Shown here: piece after piece, positions 41,359 through 51,043 of the stretch
Layout: each line of letters opens with the position of its first letter
How positions within the stretch are numbered: the stretch's first letter is position 1
Source of the DNA: Paraburkholderia aromaticivorans
Lineage (GTDB): Bacteria > Pseudomonadota > Gammaproteobacteria > Burkholderiales > Burkholderiaceae
Assembly: GCF_012689525.1 (NCBI RefSeq)
Contig: NZ_CP051514.1
Span: forward strand, 1,860,001 to 1,924,000
Length of the DNA: 64,000 nt
Direction of reading: 5' to 3'
Program-made: the position numbers and the translations under genes
Notes under the pieces: generated by a model
Databases searched by the model: none
Seen by the model: the letters and a program-made list of their open reading frames with translations, nothing else
What the model was told of the DNA's origin: nothing

Positions 41359-43986
41359 TCACCAACCGACTGTGTCGCTCAAGATGGCGCTGCCCGAGGC
41401 CGGCGCATTCAACGTGCGATTGCCCCCGCCCGGCACGTTCTCCCACGTCACGGTGCCGTCAGCGTTCTTACGGTAGTACTTGTATTGAATGCTGCTGCCC
41501 GCCGGCAGATTCACAGTGTTGCTCCATACCGGATAGTTGGCGGGGTCCACGGGTAAGCCGAGATCGGTATTCCAGTTACCGAGAGCCTCGGTGCCGCCAG
41601 TCACGTACATGTACTGTCCCGGCTGCGTTATCGCATTGACGTTGATGGTGACTGCGGCCTGCCCGCTCACAGGCGCTATCACGCAGTTGCTATAGCGAGC
41701 GCACACGATGGACGGAATATCGACGACCTTGCCTGCCTGGATCGACGCCAGCAAGCTGACGTATTCGCCCATCGCCCAGTTGAGCGGCGCAATCGATTTG
41801 GTTGGCGCACCGGCCGTGAATCCCTGTGGCGTTATGACTTGCCAGTTGCCGGGCAGCGTTGCAGTCGGCGTCCAGATCTGTTCGGGGATGAAGCCTTCCG
41901 GTGTCGCATAGGTTCTGATGGCGTTGAGGTAAGCGGCACCGCTGCTGCCCGTGCCGCTTTGCGCGATGCTGAACATACCTCGCTCGGCGGTAAAGATGGG
42001 CCATGCGCGGCCGACGCCGGTGCCGTCGAAGTTGCTGCCGTCGTTGTGTTCGCCGTAGCCGTCGAAGTTATAGCGGAACCAGGCCTGGTTGGCGTTCCTG
42101 ATTGTCATCGCGAGCACGGCGTCATAGGCGGCGAGCGTGCTGGCGATGGTGGGATCGTTGACCCGTTTCACGCCCATGCGCACCAGTTCGAGAAAGCCGC
42201 CGTCGACCACCGCGCGCTCATCCTGCGTGCCGCCGCCGTTTTTCACGAGAAAGCTTTGTCCGGAGTCCGGAAGGAGGATCGGCTCATAGACCTGCGGCCC
42301 GCTTCCAGCGTGGCTCATGCTCGACGGATTGATGCGGACGTAATAATGCCCGCCGCTGTAAAAGCCGGTGTTGGTGTAGGTCCAGCGTGTGACGTTCTGT
42401 TGCCAGTAGTCGGCGGCGGCGAGATAGCTGCTCGCGCGTGGATTGTCGCCGCTGTCTTCGGCCATGCGCGCGGCGGCCACGAGTCCGGCGATTTCGGCCG
42501 CGATGGTGGAGGGCGAATAGCCCGAGTTTTCCTCCCAACGATCCTGATAGGTCCACGGCCCCGTGCTGAGAATATAGTCTGCGGTTAGGCGAATACTCGG
42601 CCACAACGCGTTATAGACGCCAGGCCCGAGCCGCCACGCGAGGAGGATCGGCATGGCCTGCTCGTCCATCTGCGTGCCTTGCCAGTACGGCCAGCCGCTC
42701 ACCCAGGAATTCTGCGGGAAGCGGCCGACGCGGCTGAAACCTTGCGCGCAACCGTTGGCGTTGTATTCGGCGGTGCCGCAGTCGGTCTTCTGTTGCTGCG
42801 TGTCGAAGAGATAGTGCACGACGGTGGCGGGCGTGGTGGCGTCGCCGGCCGTAATCAGTGCATTGGCGAATTTGAAGAGATCGCGCGACCACACGAGGTG
42901 ATAGCCGCCACTGTTGCCGTCGCCCTGCGTTTCGCCCCACGGCGTGCCAATGCCCGCGATCATCGCTCCGTTGCTCTTGTCCTGCATTGTCTTGAGCGTC
43001 ATCGCGGCGAGGTAGTACTCATTGTCAGCGGTGCCGTTCTGCGTCGAGAGGCCTGCGGTATAGCTGTGCCATCCCGCGTCGTATTTCGTGCGCAGGCCGT
43101 CGAGGTTGTCGCCGAGCGTGGCGCTTGCGGTCTGCATCGCGTTGTTCGCGGAGATGCTGTCGAACGACAACACGACGCTGAACGAGATGCTAGTGGCGTT
43201 GCCGGTGCCGAGGTCGAGCCAGCCCATCTGCGCGACGTTGCCATTGGTGGCCGACGCATAGGTCCAATCCATCGTTTTGTCCGGTGATGTCCCGCCGAGC
43301 AGATCGGTCCATCCGTCGCTCTGCCCGACGAAGCCGTTCGACACCAACGTCGTGCCGTGTTGGACCGTCCACGGTAATGAAGAAGCGAGCGCCGAGTAGC
43401 GCGAGTTGCGGTTGCCGACGAGCATCGTCCGGCTATTGCTGGCGGCCGCTGTGAACGCCGTGTTACCCGAGCCGGCATTGTCGAGATGGGGCTTGAACAG
43501 CAGATACAGCCTGTGGTCGCTCAAATGTGTGTCGTTGAGCGCCTGGAAAGTCACGCGTTCGATCAGCGAATTGCGTGTGGGGTCGCTATAGATCGTCTTG
43601 CTGATCCGCCAGTTGTGGGCGGCATTGCCGGTTGTGACCTGCCAGCTCATTGTGCGCGGATCGGTCTGGGCGGCGGTGTAGGGCGCGAGCTTCTCCTCGT
43701 CGACGAAAGTGCCTGCCGCATCGCCGATGAGAAACTGCAGATCGACCGTCTCCGTCGTGTCGAGCACCGGGTAGTACACCTCCGACACGATGCCGCGATA
43801 ACCCGTGAAATAGATCTGTGAAGCCGGACTCAGCGCCGTTCCGAGAAAGGACTTTTGCGACGGCCCGTGCATCGCCGCCGCGCCCGGATTGCCGAACGCC
43901 TCACCGGAAGTCGCGCCGTGAGCGGCGCCGATCAGCAAGACGGTACCGACAGCCGTCGCCGCCCGAAGCAGGGTGTTGAGTTTCAT
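41359..43986 (-). CDS. Secreted glucan 1,4-alpha-glucosidase (GH15) with C-terminal CBM20
   Basis: This 875-residue extracellular or periplasmic glucoamylase releases glucose from starch or glycogen. Seen: a signal peptide (TAVGTVLLIGAAHGA), an N-terminal beta-sandwich domain (about 25-270), then the (alpha/alpha)6 GH15 catalytic domain with the general acid Glu in RWEENSGYSPST and the general base Glu in WAMGEYVSLLAS. A CBM20 starch-binding domain forms the last 100 residues (NPVWSN..SSIQYKYYRKN). The ATG at 43986 is supported by GAGGAG upstream; a TTG 9 bases earlier is less likely. It precedes the depolymerase gene region by 45 bases, both on the minus strand. Confidence 0.92.
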   Translation of the reverse strand: MKLNTLLRAATAVGTVLLIGAAHGATSGEAFGNPGAAAMHGPSQKSFLGTALSPASQIYFTGYRGIVSEVYYPVLDTTETVDLQFLIGDAAGTFVDEEKLAPYTAAQTDPRTMSWQVTTGNAAHNWRISKTIYSDPTRNSLIERVTFQALNDTHLSDHRLYLLFKPHLDNAGSGNTAFTAAASNSRTMLVGNRNSRYSALASSLPWTVQHGTTLVSNGFVGQSDGWTDLLGGTSPDKTMDWTYASATNGNVAQMGWLDLGTGNATSISFSVVLSFDSISANNAMQTASATLGDNLDGLRTKYDAGWHSYTAGLSTQNGTADNEYYLAAMTLKTMQDKSNGAMIAGIGTPWGETQGDGNSGGYHLVWSRDLFKFANALITAGDATTPATVVHYLFDTQQQKTDCGTAEYNANGCAQGFSRVGRFPQNSWVSGWPYWQGTQMDEQAMPILLAWRLGPGVYNALWPSIRLTADYILSTGPWTYQDRWEENSGYSPSTIAAEIAGLVAAARMAEDSGDNPRASSYLAAADYWQQNVTRWTYTNTGFYSGGHYYVRINPSSMSHAGSGPQVYEPILLPDSGQSFLVKNGGGTQDERAVVDGGFLELVRMGVKRVNDPTIASTLAAYDAVLAMTIRNANQAWFRYNFDGYGEHNDGSNFDGTGVGRAWPIFTAERGMFSIAQSGTGSSGAAYLNAIRTYATPEGFIPEQIWTPTATLPGNWQVITPQGFTAGAPTKSIAPLNWAMGEYVSLLASIQAGKVVDIPSIVCARYSNCVIAPVSGQAAVTINVNAITQPGQYMYVTGGTEALGNWNTDLGLPVDPANYPVWSNTVNLPAGSSIQYKYYRKNADGTVTWENVPGGGNRTLNAPASGSAILSDTVGW

Positions 43987-44031
43987 CGCGTGCAACTCCT
44001 CGATTCACCACGGTCCCGCGTTTCCGTCCAA

Positions 44032-44856
44032 TCAATGGCTGGCGCACGCGGTCAACTGGACGCTCATGTTGCGGATCGAGCGCATCTGAATGCCTTGCTG
44101 GTCGGCAAAGTGATTGTCGGTGTAGGCCCACCAGTCCCAGCACCCATACGGGTTCAGACCGGGGATCGACTGAGCTTGCGGAAACAGCACAACGATCCGG
44201 TTGCTATCCGCCCACTGCGTATAGCCCGCATGCCGGACGAACGTCGTGCCGAAGAAGAGGCCGCCGTCCAGCGGCGAGTCGAGCGGCAAGAAGTCCTGGC
44301 CCTGCTCGCAGCCGTGCAGCGTGACGTGCAGACTGCACGGCGCTCCGGCGTCGCATTTGCTCGGCGCATAGACCCAGCCGGTGCTGTCCGTGGCCGTCGT
44401 CCAGGTGAAACTCGAAGGACGATTGGCTGGCAGATGGTAGGTTTGACCGAAGCGGACGTAGCGTCCTTTGGGTGTCATGGTGACCGGCGACGCGAACGGA
44501 TCAGGTCCGTAGATCCAGCCGAGTATGGCTTTCGCGCCATCGACCTGGCACTTGCCGATGAACGGCGATTCGCGCTGTATGCACGCCACCCCGTAGTTCA
44601 GAGGGGGCGTGACGTGGCCGGCGTCGTCCAGTTCGACCGTCGAGACGCTTTGCGCCGGCACGCCCAGTGCGGCGTAGAACGCTTGCACCTGATTGACCAC
44701 GGGTCGCGGTACGGTGGCATCGCTCGCGCCGGAGACCGACGTCTGCGCAATATCGATGTTGAGCGCGGGCAACGGCGGATAGGTGTCCGGGTCCGCGAAG
44801 GCGCTAGCCGACAGGCTCGACAGCGCAATGGCACAGATAGACAGGATGACTCGCAT
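44032..44856 (-). pseudogene. PHB depolymerase-like secreted protein with internal deletion of the catalytic serine region
   Basis: A signal peptide (VILSICAIALSSLSASAFA) is followed by LNIDIAQTSVSG, the segment that normally continues into the GLSSGG lipase box of short-chain-length PHA depolymerases. Here it jumps directly to ASDATVPRPVVNQVQAFYAA, the later part of the domain. The rest (KAILGWIYGPD, GWVYAPSKCDAG, VTLHGCEQGQDF, NPYGCWDWWAY) is family-typical. About 120 residues with the nucleophile Ser are missing, in frame. The protein may be made and exported but should be inactive. ATG 44856 follows GAGG. Confidence 0.75.
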
Positions 44857-45013
44857 CACTTGCCTCGCGCTCGGTTGCATTCCCCGATGCGGAATGCTTT
44901 GTCGTTAGAACGAAAAGTGGGTCGGCTATTTAAAGCTCGCTGTACTCGCCCTGTTTTTTTCGATGATCTCGTTTCGACAGTCTATTTGGCCGCCGTAGAC
45001 CGAAGCGAATCGG

Positions 45014-45430
45014 TCACCACTCTGCATAGCATGGGCGAGGCAAACCGCGTGCGTGGGGAGCGTTAAAACCTTGGGGTTGTAACTCAGATGCACGGCCAAA
45101 GAACTCGATGAACTCGACAGCTTCGTTGGACAAAGGTGTCTTTGGCTCCCTGCACCTCGTGAGTCGGTCCATGAGATCGCCGTTGACGAAGGCACATCGG
45201 ACCTGGGCAAGCAAGATGGACTCCCCGCGGTGACCAGCGCATTTGTTGCCGCTTGCACATACGCTGGTTCAACACCTGATTGACGCAGACTCGGCCGTTG
45301 CTGTCGAGATCGGCTTTCCAAGGCGATTTCGTGCGATGCCCGATAAAGCCCTGAGCCGGATGCGGGGGATCTTGACTATCTGTCGGGTGATCGTGCCACA
45401 AACGCCGGGCGTTGCAGAGAGCCTCGCGCA
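45014..45430 (-). pseudogene. Transposase C-terminal remnant (probably ISKra4-type)
   Basis: Two frames on the minus strand carry ADLDSNGRVCVNQVLNQRMC, KRQQMRWSPRGVHL and then, after a shift near 45225, LLAQVRCAFVNGDLMDRLTR. The KRQQMRWSPRG-HLL...R motif is typical of the C-terminus of ISKra4-like transposases, from memory. No ends or N-terminal part are seen. It lies between the depolymerase and the AraC gene. Confidence 0.5.
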
Positions 45431-45627
45431 GCTTGATTACCGGACCCGCGCAGTGCATAAAAAACAACCCACACTGCCGTACGGACTTACCCGAATGCAA
45501 TAAAGTATCAGTTCGCCGTCTTATTTTCAGTGGCGAGATATCCGAGGCAGGGCTAGCTTTCTCTCATGGCGGACGCAATACGACGTATGCGGCTGGCAAA
45601 AGCAGAATAGGCTGAGGAGGAGGACAG

Positions 45628-46596
45628 ATGCACACGACGCTGGGTGTCACGGCGCGTACCGATGCCGGCCATGCCAAAATCGCCCAGCCGGATCTGGAAC
45701 TGGTCGCCGTGCCGCGCGATGAGTCGTTCAAGATCTGGTCCCATGGGTATCCCTATCGCACGGTGCGCTGGCATTTCCATCCTGAATACGAAATTCAGCT
45801 GATTACGTCGACGACGGGCAAATACTTCGTAGGCGATTACATCGGCAATTTCGCGCCCGGCAATCTCGTGATGGTTGGATCGAATCTGCCGCATAACTGG
45901 GTCAGCAATGTGCCGCAGGGCGACCGTGTGGATGAACGCTGTCTTATTCTGCAATTCGATGCAGAGTTCGTTACGCGCGTAATCAAGGTTTTCCCGGAGT
46001 GCAAGCGCGTCGAGTTGTTACTCGATGCATCGCGTTGGGGTGTACTGTTCACACCGGAAACGGGCGCGGCTGCTGAACCGATCATGCGCGAGATGCTGGG
46101 CGCGAAAGGCATGCGGCGCATCACGTTGTTTCTTGCTTTGCTTGACTTGCTCGTGCAATGCGTCGCGCCGGTGAAGCTGGCGAGTGCAGCTTATTGTGCA
46201 GACCCGGCGCGCTACGCGCAGACGCGCATCAATCACGTGCTTTCCTACATTGGCAAGAACCTGTCGCAGGAGTTGCGCGAAACGGAGTTGGCCGGACTCG
46301 TGGGACAGAGCGTCAGTGCCTTCTCGCGATACTTCCGTCGGCACACCGGCGTGCCTTTCGTGCAGTATGTGAACCGGCTGCGCATTAATCTCGCGTGTCA
46401 ATTACTGATGGCGGGTGAACTGAACATCACCGATATCTGCTATCAGGTCGGCTTTAATAACCTGTCGAATTTCAACCGCCAGTTCCTTTCCCTGAAGGAC
46501 ATGTCGCCTTCGCGATGGCGCGCATTTCAACAATTCAATGCTGCCAGTGCTACTGAACCGCCTGACGCCGCCCGTGCCTCGGAAGTGTCCGGCTAG
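45628..46596 (+). CDS. AraC family regulator of the pentitol operon
   Basis: This 322-residue regulator has an N-terminal cupin sensor (VRWHFHPEYEIQLITSTTGK, NLVMVGSNLPHNW) and a C-terminal AraC/XylS domain (RETELAGLVGQSVSAFSRYF and LNITDICYQVGFNNLSNFNR). A GAGGAGGAGG ribosome binding site precedes the ATG. It lies 272 bases upstream of, and on the same strand as, the ABC/dehydrogenase/kinase genes, so it is the likely activator of that operon. It resembles the AraC protein at 9137. Confidence 0.9.
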   Translation: MHTTLGVTARTDAGHAKIAQPDLELVAVPRDESFKIWSHGYPYRTVRWHFHPEYEIQLITSTTGKYFVGDYIGNFAPGNLVMVGSNLPHNWVSNVPQGDRVDERCLILQFDAEFVTRVIKVFPECKRVELLLDASRWGVLFTPETGAAAEPIMREMLGAKGMRRITLFLALLDLLVQCVAPVKLASAAYCADPARYAQTRINHVLSYIGKNLSQELRETELAGLVGQSVSAFSRYFRRHTGVPFVQYVNRLRINLACQLLMAGELNITDICYQVGFNNLSNFNRQFLSLKDMSPSRWRAFQQFNAASATEPPDAARASEVSG

Positions 46597-46868
46597 CGTC
46601 TACTCTGGAGCCGTTGCACAAGACCGCCCATGACTACCCGACAAACAAAGCCGCAACACCTTCAGCACCTGGAATGGAGATATCGCGCACTACATAGAAT
46701 ATGAAACACGACGCGGCAACTTTCCCATATTCGGGCCAACGCAAGTGAGGCAAGTGATTGGCATTAATCTGGAAGCCGCCAGCAAAGACGAAAAAATGCA
46801 AGGAGCTCACTCGCGACACAGACACGACAGCAGCTACGCCGGAATTTTTCTAATAATGGAGACATTCG

Positions 46869-47927
46869 ATGACCCGACTTTCGAACCAACTAATCGGCGC
46901 TAGCGCCCTGAGTCTGAGCTTGTTGAGTAACACGGCGGCACTGGCCGCGCCCGGTGGCACGGTCGCCTTTCTGATGCCCGACCAGGCGTCGACCCGCTAC
47001 GAACAGCACGACTTCCCCGGCTTCAAAACCGAAATGAGCAAGCTCTGCCCCGACTGCAAGGTGCTCTACCAGAATGCCAATGCCGACGTCTCGACGCAGC
47101 AGCAGCAGTTCAACTCGGTAATCGCGCAAGGCGCCAAGGTGATCGTCCTCGACCCGGTCGACTCGACAGCCGCCGCGTCGCTGGTCCACATGGCGCAGGG
47201 TCAGGGTATCAAGGTTATCGCCTATGACCGGCCCGTGCCCTCGACGCCGGCCAACTACTACGTCTCGTTCGACAACGAAGGTATCGGCAAGGCCATCGCG
47301 CAGTCACTCGTCCAGCACCTGAAGGAAACGGGCGTGCCGACCACCAAGGGCGGCGTGCTCGAGGTCAACGGTTCGCCGACCGACGCGGCCGCGGGACTGA
47401 TCAAGAAGGGTATCCACGCTGGACTGCAGGGGAGCGGCTACAAGACGCTGGCCGAGTACGACACACCGGACTGGGCGCCGCCGAAAGCCCAGCAGTGGGT
47501 CAGCGGGCAGATCACGCGCTTCGGCTCCCAGATTGTCGGTGTCGTGGCCGCTAACGACGGCACGGGCGGTGGGGCAGTCGCGGCCTTCAAGGCAGCCGGC
47601 GTCAACCCGGTGCCCCCCGTAACCGGCAACGACGCGACGCTCGCGGGATTGCAGTTGATCATCGCGGGCGACGAGTACAACACGATCCTGAAGCCGAGCG
47701 AGATCGTCGCTGCCGCAGCGGCGAAGGTGGCCGTCGGCTTCCTTTCCGGCCAGACGCCCAAGGCTGAAACGACGCTCTTCAATACGCCGTCCCAGCTCTT
47801 CAAGCCGGCGGTCATCACGGCGAAGAACCTCAAGGCGGAAGTTGTCGACAAAGGGTTCGCGAGCGGCAAGGATCTGTGTACCGATCGCTATGCCGAAGGA
47901 TGCAAGAAGCTGGGAATCACCTACTGA
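46869..47927 (+). CDS. Sugar ABC transporter substrate-binding protein (xylose/ribose type)
   Basis: This 352-residue periplasmic-binding protein has a signal peptide (ASALSLSLLSNTAALA) and the two-lobe fold of RbsB/XylF proteins: VAFLMPDQASTRYEQHDFPG, QGAKVIVLDPVDSTAAASLV, VIAYDRPVPSTPANYYVSFD and GVVAANDGTGGGAVAAFK. It captures a pentose or pentitol for the transporter encoded next. The start has GGAG about 8 bases upstream. A hairpin after the stop may raise its mRNA level over the downstream genes. Confidence 0.92.
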   Translation: MTRLSNQLIGASALSLSLLSNTAALAAPGGTVAFLMPDQASTRYEQHDFPGFKTEMSKLCPDCKVLYQNANADVSTQQQQFNSVIAQGAKVIVLDPVDSTAAASLVHMAQGQGIKVIAYDRPVPSTPANYYVSFDNEGIGKAIAQSLVQHLKETGVPTTKGGVLEVNGSPTDAAAGLIKKGIHAGLQGSGYKTLAEYDTPDWAPPKAQQWVSGQITRFGSQIVGVVAANDGTGGGAVAAFKAAGVNPVPPVTGNDATLAGLQLIIAGDEYNTILKPSEIVAAAAAKVAVGFLSGQTPKAETTLFNTPSQLFKPAVITAKNLKAEVVDKGFASGKDLCTDRYAEGCKKLGITY

Positions 47928-47968
47928 TCCGGCGCATACCCGACGCAATTGCGACGCAATCGCCGCAC

Positions 47969-47990
47969 GGACCCGGCTCGTGCCGGGTCC
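47969..47990 (+). terminator. Intercistronic hairpin after the binding-protein gene
   Basis: GGACCCGGC (47969-47977) pairs perfectly with GCCGGGTCC (47982-47990), loop TCGT. Only a weak pyrimidine run follows. This is the usual place for a partial terminator or RNA-stabilising hairpin that lets the binding protein be made in excess. Confidence 0.65.
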
Positions 47991-48017
47991 TTCTACTCTC
48001 GATGAGGTATCCGTCCC

Positions 48018-48821
48018 ATGACTGACAACTCCACATCACGATCCAGGCGCGGCGAACTGGTGCTCAGCCTGCGCGGCGTCTCGAAGCACTTCGGAGCGGT
48101 CTCGGCTTTGACGGACATCGAACTCGACGTGCATGCCGGCGAAGTGGTCGCCCTGGTGGGCGACAATGGGGCGGGCAAATCGACGCTGGTGAAAGTTCTA
48201 GCCGGGGTCCATCAACCCAGCGCCGGCACCATTACCTTCGGCGGCAAGGAGGTCACGCTGTCCGATCCGGGCGCGGCGCTCGATCTCGGCATCGCCACGG
48301 TGTTCCAGGACCTGGCGTTGTGCGAAAACCTTGACGTCGTCGCGAACATCTACCTCGGGCGCGAGCTGAATCCGCTGCGCCTCGACGAGGTCGCGATGGA
48401 GGTGAAGGCCTGGACGCTGCTGAACGAGCTCTCGGCGCGCATTCCGAGCGTGCGCGACGTGGTCGCGTCGCTCTCGGGCGGCCAGCGCCAGACCGTCGCA
48501 ATTGCGCGCTCGTTGCTGCTGGATCCGAAGCTGATCATGCTCGACGAGCCGACAGCAGCGCTGGGCGTGGCCCAGACCGCCGAGGTGCTGAATCTGATCG
48601 AGCGGGTGCGCGACCGCGGTCACGCGGTGATCATGATCAGCCACAACATGGAGGACGTCCGCGCCGTGGCGGACCGGATCGTGGTGCTGCGGCTGGGCCG
48701 CAACAATGGCGTCTTCTATCCCGACTCCTCGAATCAGGAACTTGTGGCGGCGATCACCGGCGCCACCGAGAACGCCGTGTCGCGTCGCGCCGGCCGACGC
48801 CAGGCCGAACAGGGCACCTAG
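48018..48821 (+). CDS. Sugar ABC transporter ATP-binding protein
   Basis: This 267-residue ATPase has a single nucleotide-binding domain: Walker A in [21 protein letters not shown]-loop in TVFQDLALCENLD, signature LSGGQRQTVAIARSLL, Walker B in LIMLDEPTAALGV and the switch His in MISHNMEDV. Carbohydrate importers of the CUT2 class usually have a double-length ATPase of about 500 residues; the single-domain form is the variant in some pentose/pentitol systems. It is intact and follows the binding-protein gene. Confidence 0.92.
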   Translation: MTDNSTSRSRRGELVLSLRGVSKHFGAVSALTDIELDVHAGEVVALVGDNGAGKSTLVKVLAGVHQPSAGTITFGGKEVTLSDPGAALDLGIATVFQDLALCENLDVVANIYLGRELNPLRLDEVAMEVKAWTLLNELSARIPSVRDVVASLSGGQRQTVAIARSLLLDPKLIMLDEPTAALGVAQTAEVLNLIERVRDRGHAVIMISHNMEDVRAVADRIVVLRLGRNNGVFYPDSSNQELVAAITGATENAVSRRAGRRQAEQGT

Positions 48822-48835
48822 ACTAAGGAACCATC

Positions 48836-50119
48836 ATGAGCAACGATATTCAAGGCGGCTCGCAGCCTGAACCGCAAGGCGCGCCACAGCCGTCGACGCT
48901 GCTCGACCGCAGCGATGTCCGCGTCAAACACGCCACTGGAGTCGGCGGCACCGTGGCCGCCTTCGTCGAGCGGGTGCGCTCGGGCGATCTGGGATCGCTG
49001 CCGGTCGTCGCGGGCCTGATCATCATCTGGACCGTGTTCACCAGCCTGAACCCGGTGTTCCTCTCGGCCGACAACCTGGTCAACCTGCTGTTCGACTGCT
49101 CGACGGTCGGCGTGATCTCGCTGGGGATCGTCTGCGTGCTGATGGTGGGGCAGATCGACCTGTCGGTAGGTTCGATGAGCGGCTTTGCTTCGGCCCTCGT
49201 CGGGATGCTCTGGGTCAACCACGGCTGGCCGGTGCTGTTGGCCATCGTCGCTGCGATCGTCGTCGGTGCGGTGGTCGGCGCCCTGTACGCGTTTCTGCTC
49301 AACCGGCTCGGCATGCCGAGCTTCGTCGCGACGCTGGCCGGGTTGCTCGCGATCCTCGGGATGCAACTGTATGTGCTAGGCGCTACCGGGTCGATCAACC
49401 TCCCCTATGGTTCGACGATGGTGAACCTCGGGCAACTCATCATCATCCCGGCTGTCGTTTCGTACCTCTTTGCACTGGTGCCAGGTGTCGTGATGCTGGT
49501 GATCGGGCTGCGCACGCGTGAGCGCCGGCGAGCATCCAATCTCTCGGCGCCCTCGCTGGGCAGCCTTTTTGTGCGCGCCCTGGCTATCACCGTACTTTTG
49601 GAGGCTGTGGTTGCCTACCTCAACCAGGGACGTGGCGTTCCACTGATGTTCGGTATCTTTCTCGGCCTCTCGGTCGCGATGGACTATGCGCTCAAGAGGA
49701 CGCGCTGGGGCCGATCGATGAACGCGGTCGGCGGCAATCACGAGGCCGCGAGACGCGCCGGTATCAATGTCGGCGCCATCTACACCAGCGCCTTCGTACT
49801 GTGCGCCAGTCTCGCCGCACTCGGCGGCGTGCTGACCGCGGCACGGCTCGCCTCGGCCAGTCAGCAGGCCGGCACCGGCGACGTGAACCTGAACGCCATT
49901 GCAGCGGCCGTGATCGGCGGCACCAGCCTGTTCGGCGGCCGAGGCAGCGCGTATTCGGCAGTGCTGGGCATTATCGTGATCCAGTCGATCGCCAGCGGCC
50001 TGACGCTGCTGAACCTGTCGTCCTCGCTGCGCTTCATGATCACCGGCGCGGTGCTGGCGATCGCGGTGATCGTCGACTCGCTTGCCCGGCAGTCTCGCGT
50101 CTCGCACGGTCGCGCGTAA
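48836..50119 (+). CDS. Sugar ABC transporter permease (CUT2/XylH type)
   Basis: This 427-residue inner-membrane permease has about ten hydrophobic segments, including LIIIWTVFTSLNPVFLSADN, DLSVGSMSGFASALVGML, PSFVATLAGLLAILGMQL and AVIGGTSLFGGRGSAYSAVL. It has the family motif DLSVG and the GGTSLFGG loop that contacts the ATPase. An N-terminal extension of about 50 residues is polar. It starts 14 bases after the ATPase gene, with AAGGAACC upstream of the ATG. Confidence 0.92.
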   Translation: MSNDIQGGSQPEPQGAPQPSTLLDRSDVRVKHATGVGGTVAAFVERVRSGDLGSLPVVAGLIIIWTVFTSLNPVFLSADNLVNLLFDCSTVGVISLGIVCVLMVGQIDLSVGSMSGFASALVGMLWVNHGWPVLLAIVAAIVVGAVVGALYAFLLNRLGMPSFVATLAGLLAILGMQLYVLGATGSINLPYGSTMVNLGQLIIIPAVVSYLFALVPGVVMLVIGLRTRERRRASNLSAPSLGSLFVRALAITVLLEAVVAYLNQGRGVPLMFGIFLGLSVAMDYALKRTRWGRSMNAVGGNHEAARRAGINVGAIYTSAFVLCASLAALGGVLTAARLASASQQAGTGDVNLNAIAAAVIGGTSLFGGRGSAYSAVLGIIVIQSIASGLTLLNLSSSLRFMITGAVLAIAVIVDSLARQSRVSHGRA

Positions 50120-50171
50120 TTCGAGCAATCCAGCAATGATCTTGCACGGGACCGTAGTTGCTTGGGGCCGG

Positions 50172-50193
50172 AGTAAGCGCTAAAGCGCTCACT
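50172..50193. promoter_or_regulatory. Near-perfect palindrome upstream of the dehydrogenase gene, possible operator
   Basis: AGTAAGCGCT, AA, AGCGCTCACT: two 10-base arms with one mismatch, 24 bases before the dehydrogenase ATG. It contains AGCGCT twice. The spacing suits a regulator site or an mRNA hairpin near the ribosome binding site. Confidence 0.45.
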
Positions 50194-50217
50194 GCGGTCG
50201 ACACAGGAGACCAGTCA

Positions 50218-50946
50218 ATGAGTGAATCCATGAAGGGAAAAGTAGCCGCCATCACGGGCGCGGCATCGGGCATCGGCCTGGAGTGCGCGCGCACCCTGGT
50301 CGCGGAAGGCGCCAAGGTCGTTCTGATCGACCGTGCGAAGGAGAGGCTCGCGCAACTGTGCGCAGAACTGGGGCCAAACGCACTGCCGCTGGCCGTGGAT
50401 CTGTTGCAGCCGTCGGAAGTATCCGGGATGGTACCGAGAATCCTCGAGCTGGCAGGTGGCCTCGACATCTTCCATGCCAACGCCGGCGCCTACGTCGGCG
50501 GCGATGTTGTGGACGGAAACCCGGACGAGTGGGATCGCGTACTGAACCTGAACGTCAATGCCGCGTTCCGATCGGTCCATGCCGTGCTGCCGCACATGGT
50601 CGCGCAGAAATCGGGTGACATCATCTTTACCAGTTCCATTGCGGGCATCGTCCCGGTTGTGTGGGAGCCGATCTACACCGCGTCCAAATTTGCGGTGCAG
50701 GCCTTCGTCCACACGACCCGACGCCAGCTCTCCAAGCATGGTGTGCGGGTCGGCGCGGTAGCCCCGGGCCCGGTTGTCACGGCGCTGCTCGACGACTGGC
50801 CGAAAGCGAAGATGGACGAAGCGCTCGCTTCGGGCAGCCTGATGCAGGCCAGGGAGGTCGCCGATGCGGTGCTCTTCATGCTGACGCGGCCGCGCAACGT
50901 GACCATCCGCGATCTCGTGATTCTTCCCAACAACGTCGATCTCTGA
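50218..50946 (+). CDS. SDR family oxidoreductase, probable ribitol 2-dehydrogenase
   Basis: This 242-residue classical short-chain dehydrogenase has the dinucleotide-binding motif GAASGIG, NAGAY, the catalytic Ser in [10 protein letters not shown] and Tyr-x-x-x-Lys in IYTASKFAV. It follows a pentose-type transporter and precedes an FGGY kinase, the layout of ribitol catabolism (ribitol to D-ribulose, then D-ribulose 5-phosphate). The substrate is inferred from this context and from similarity to RbtD-like enzymes. ATG 50218 (after GGAGACCAGTCA) is preferred over the longer frame. Confidence 0.88.
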   Translation: MSESMKGKVAAITGAASGIGLECARTLVAEGAKVVLIDRAKERLAQLCAELGPNALPLAVDLLQPSEVSGMVPRILELAGGLDIFHANAGAYVGGDVVDGNPDEWDRVLNLNVNAAFRSVHAVLPHMVAQKSGDIIFTSSIAGIVPVVWEPIYTASKFAVQAFVHTTRRQLSKHGVRVGAVAPGPVVTALLDDWPKAKMDEALASGSLMQAREVADAVLFMLTRPRNVTIRDLVILPNNVDL

Positions 50947-51043
50947 AACGCGTGCCAGACGCGGGCGCGCTGGCGTGGCTCGCCGTCAACGTGAAACGCC
51001 TCCCCGAAAAGGCAATGAGCAGCCAGTCAACAGGCAGCGAGCT

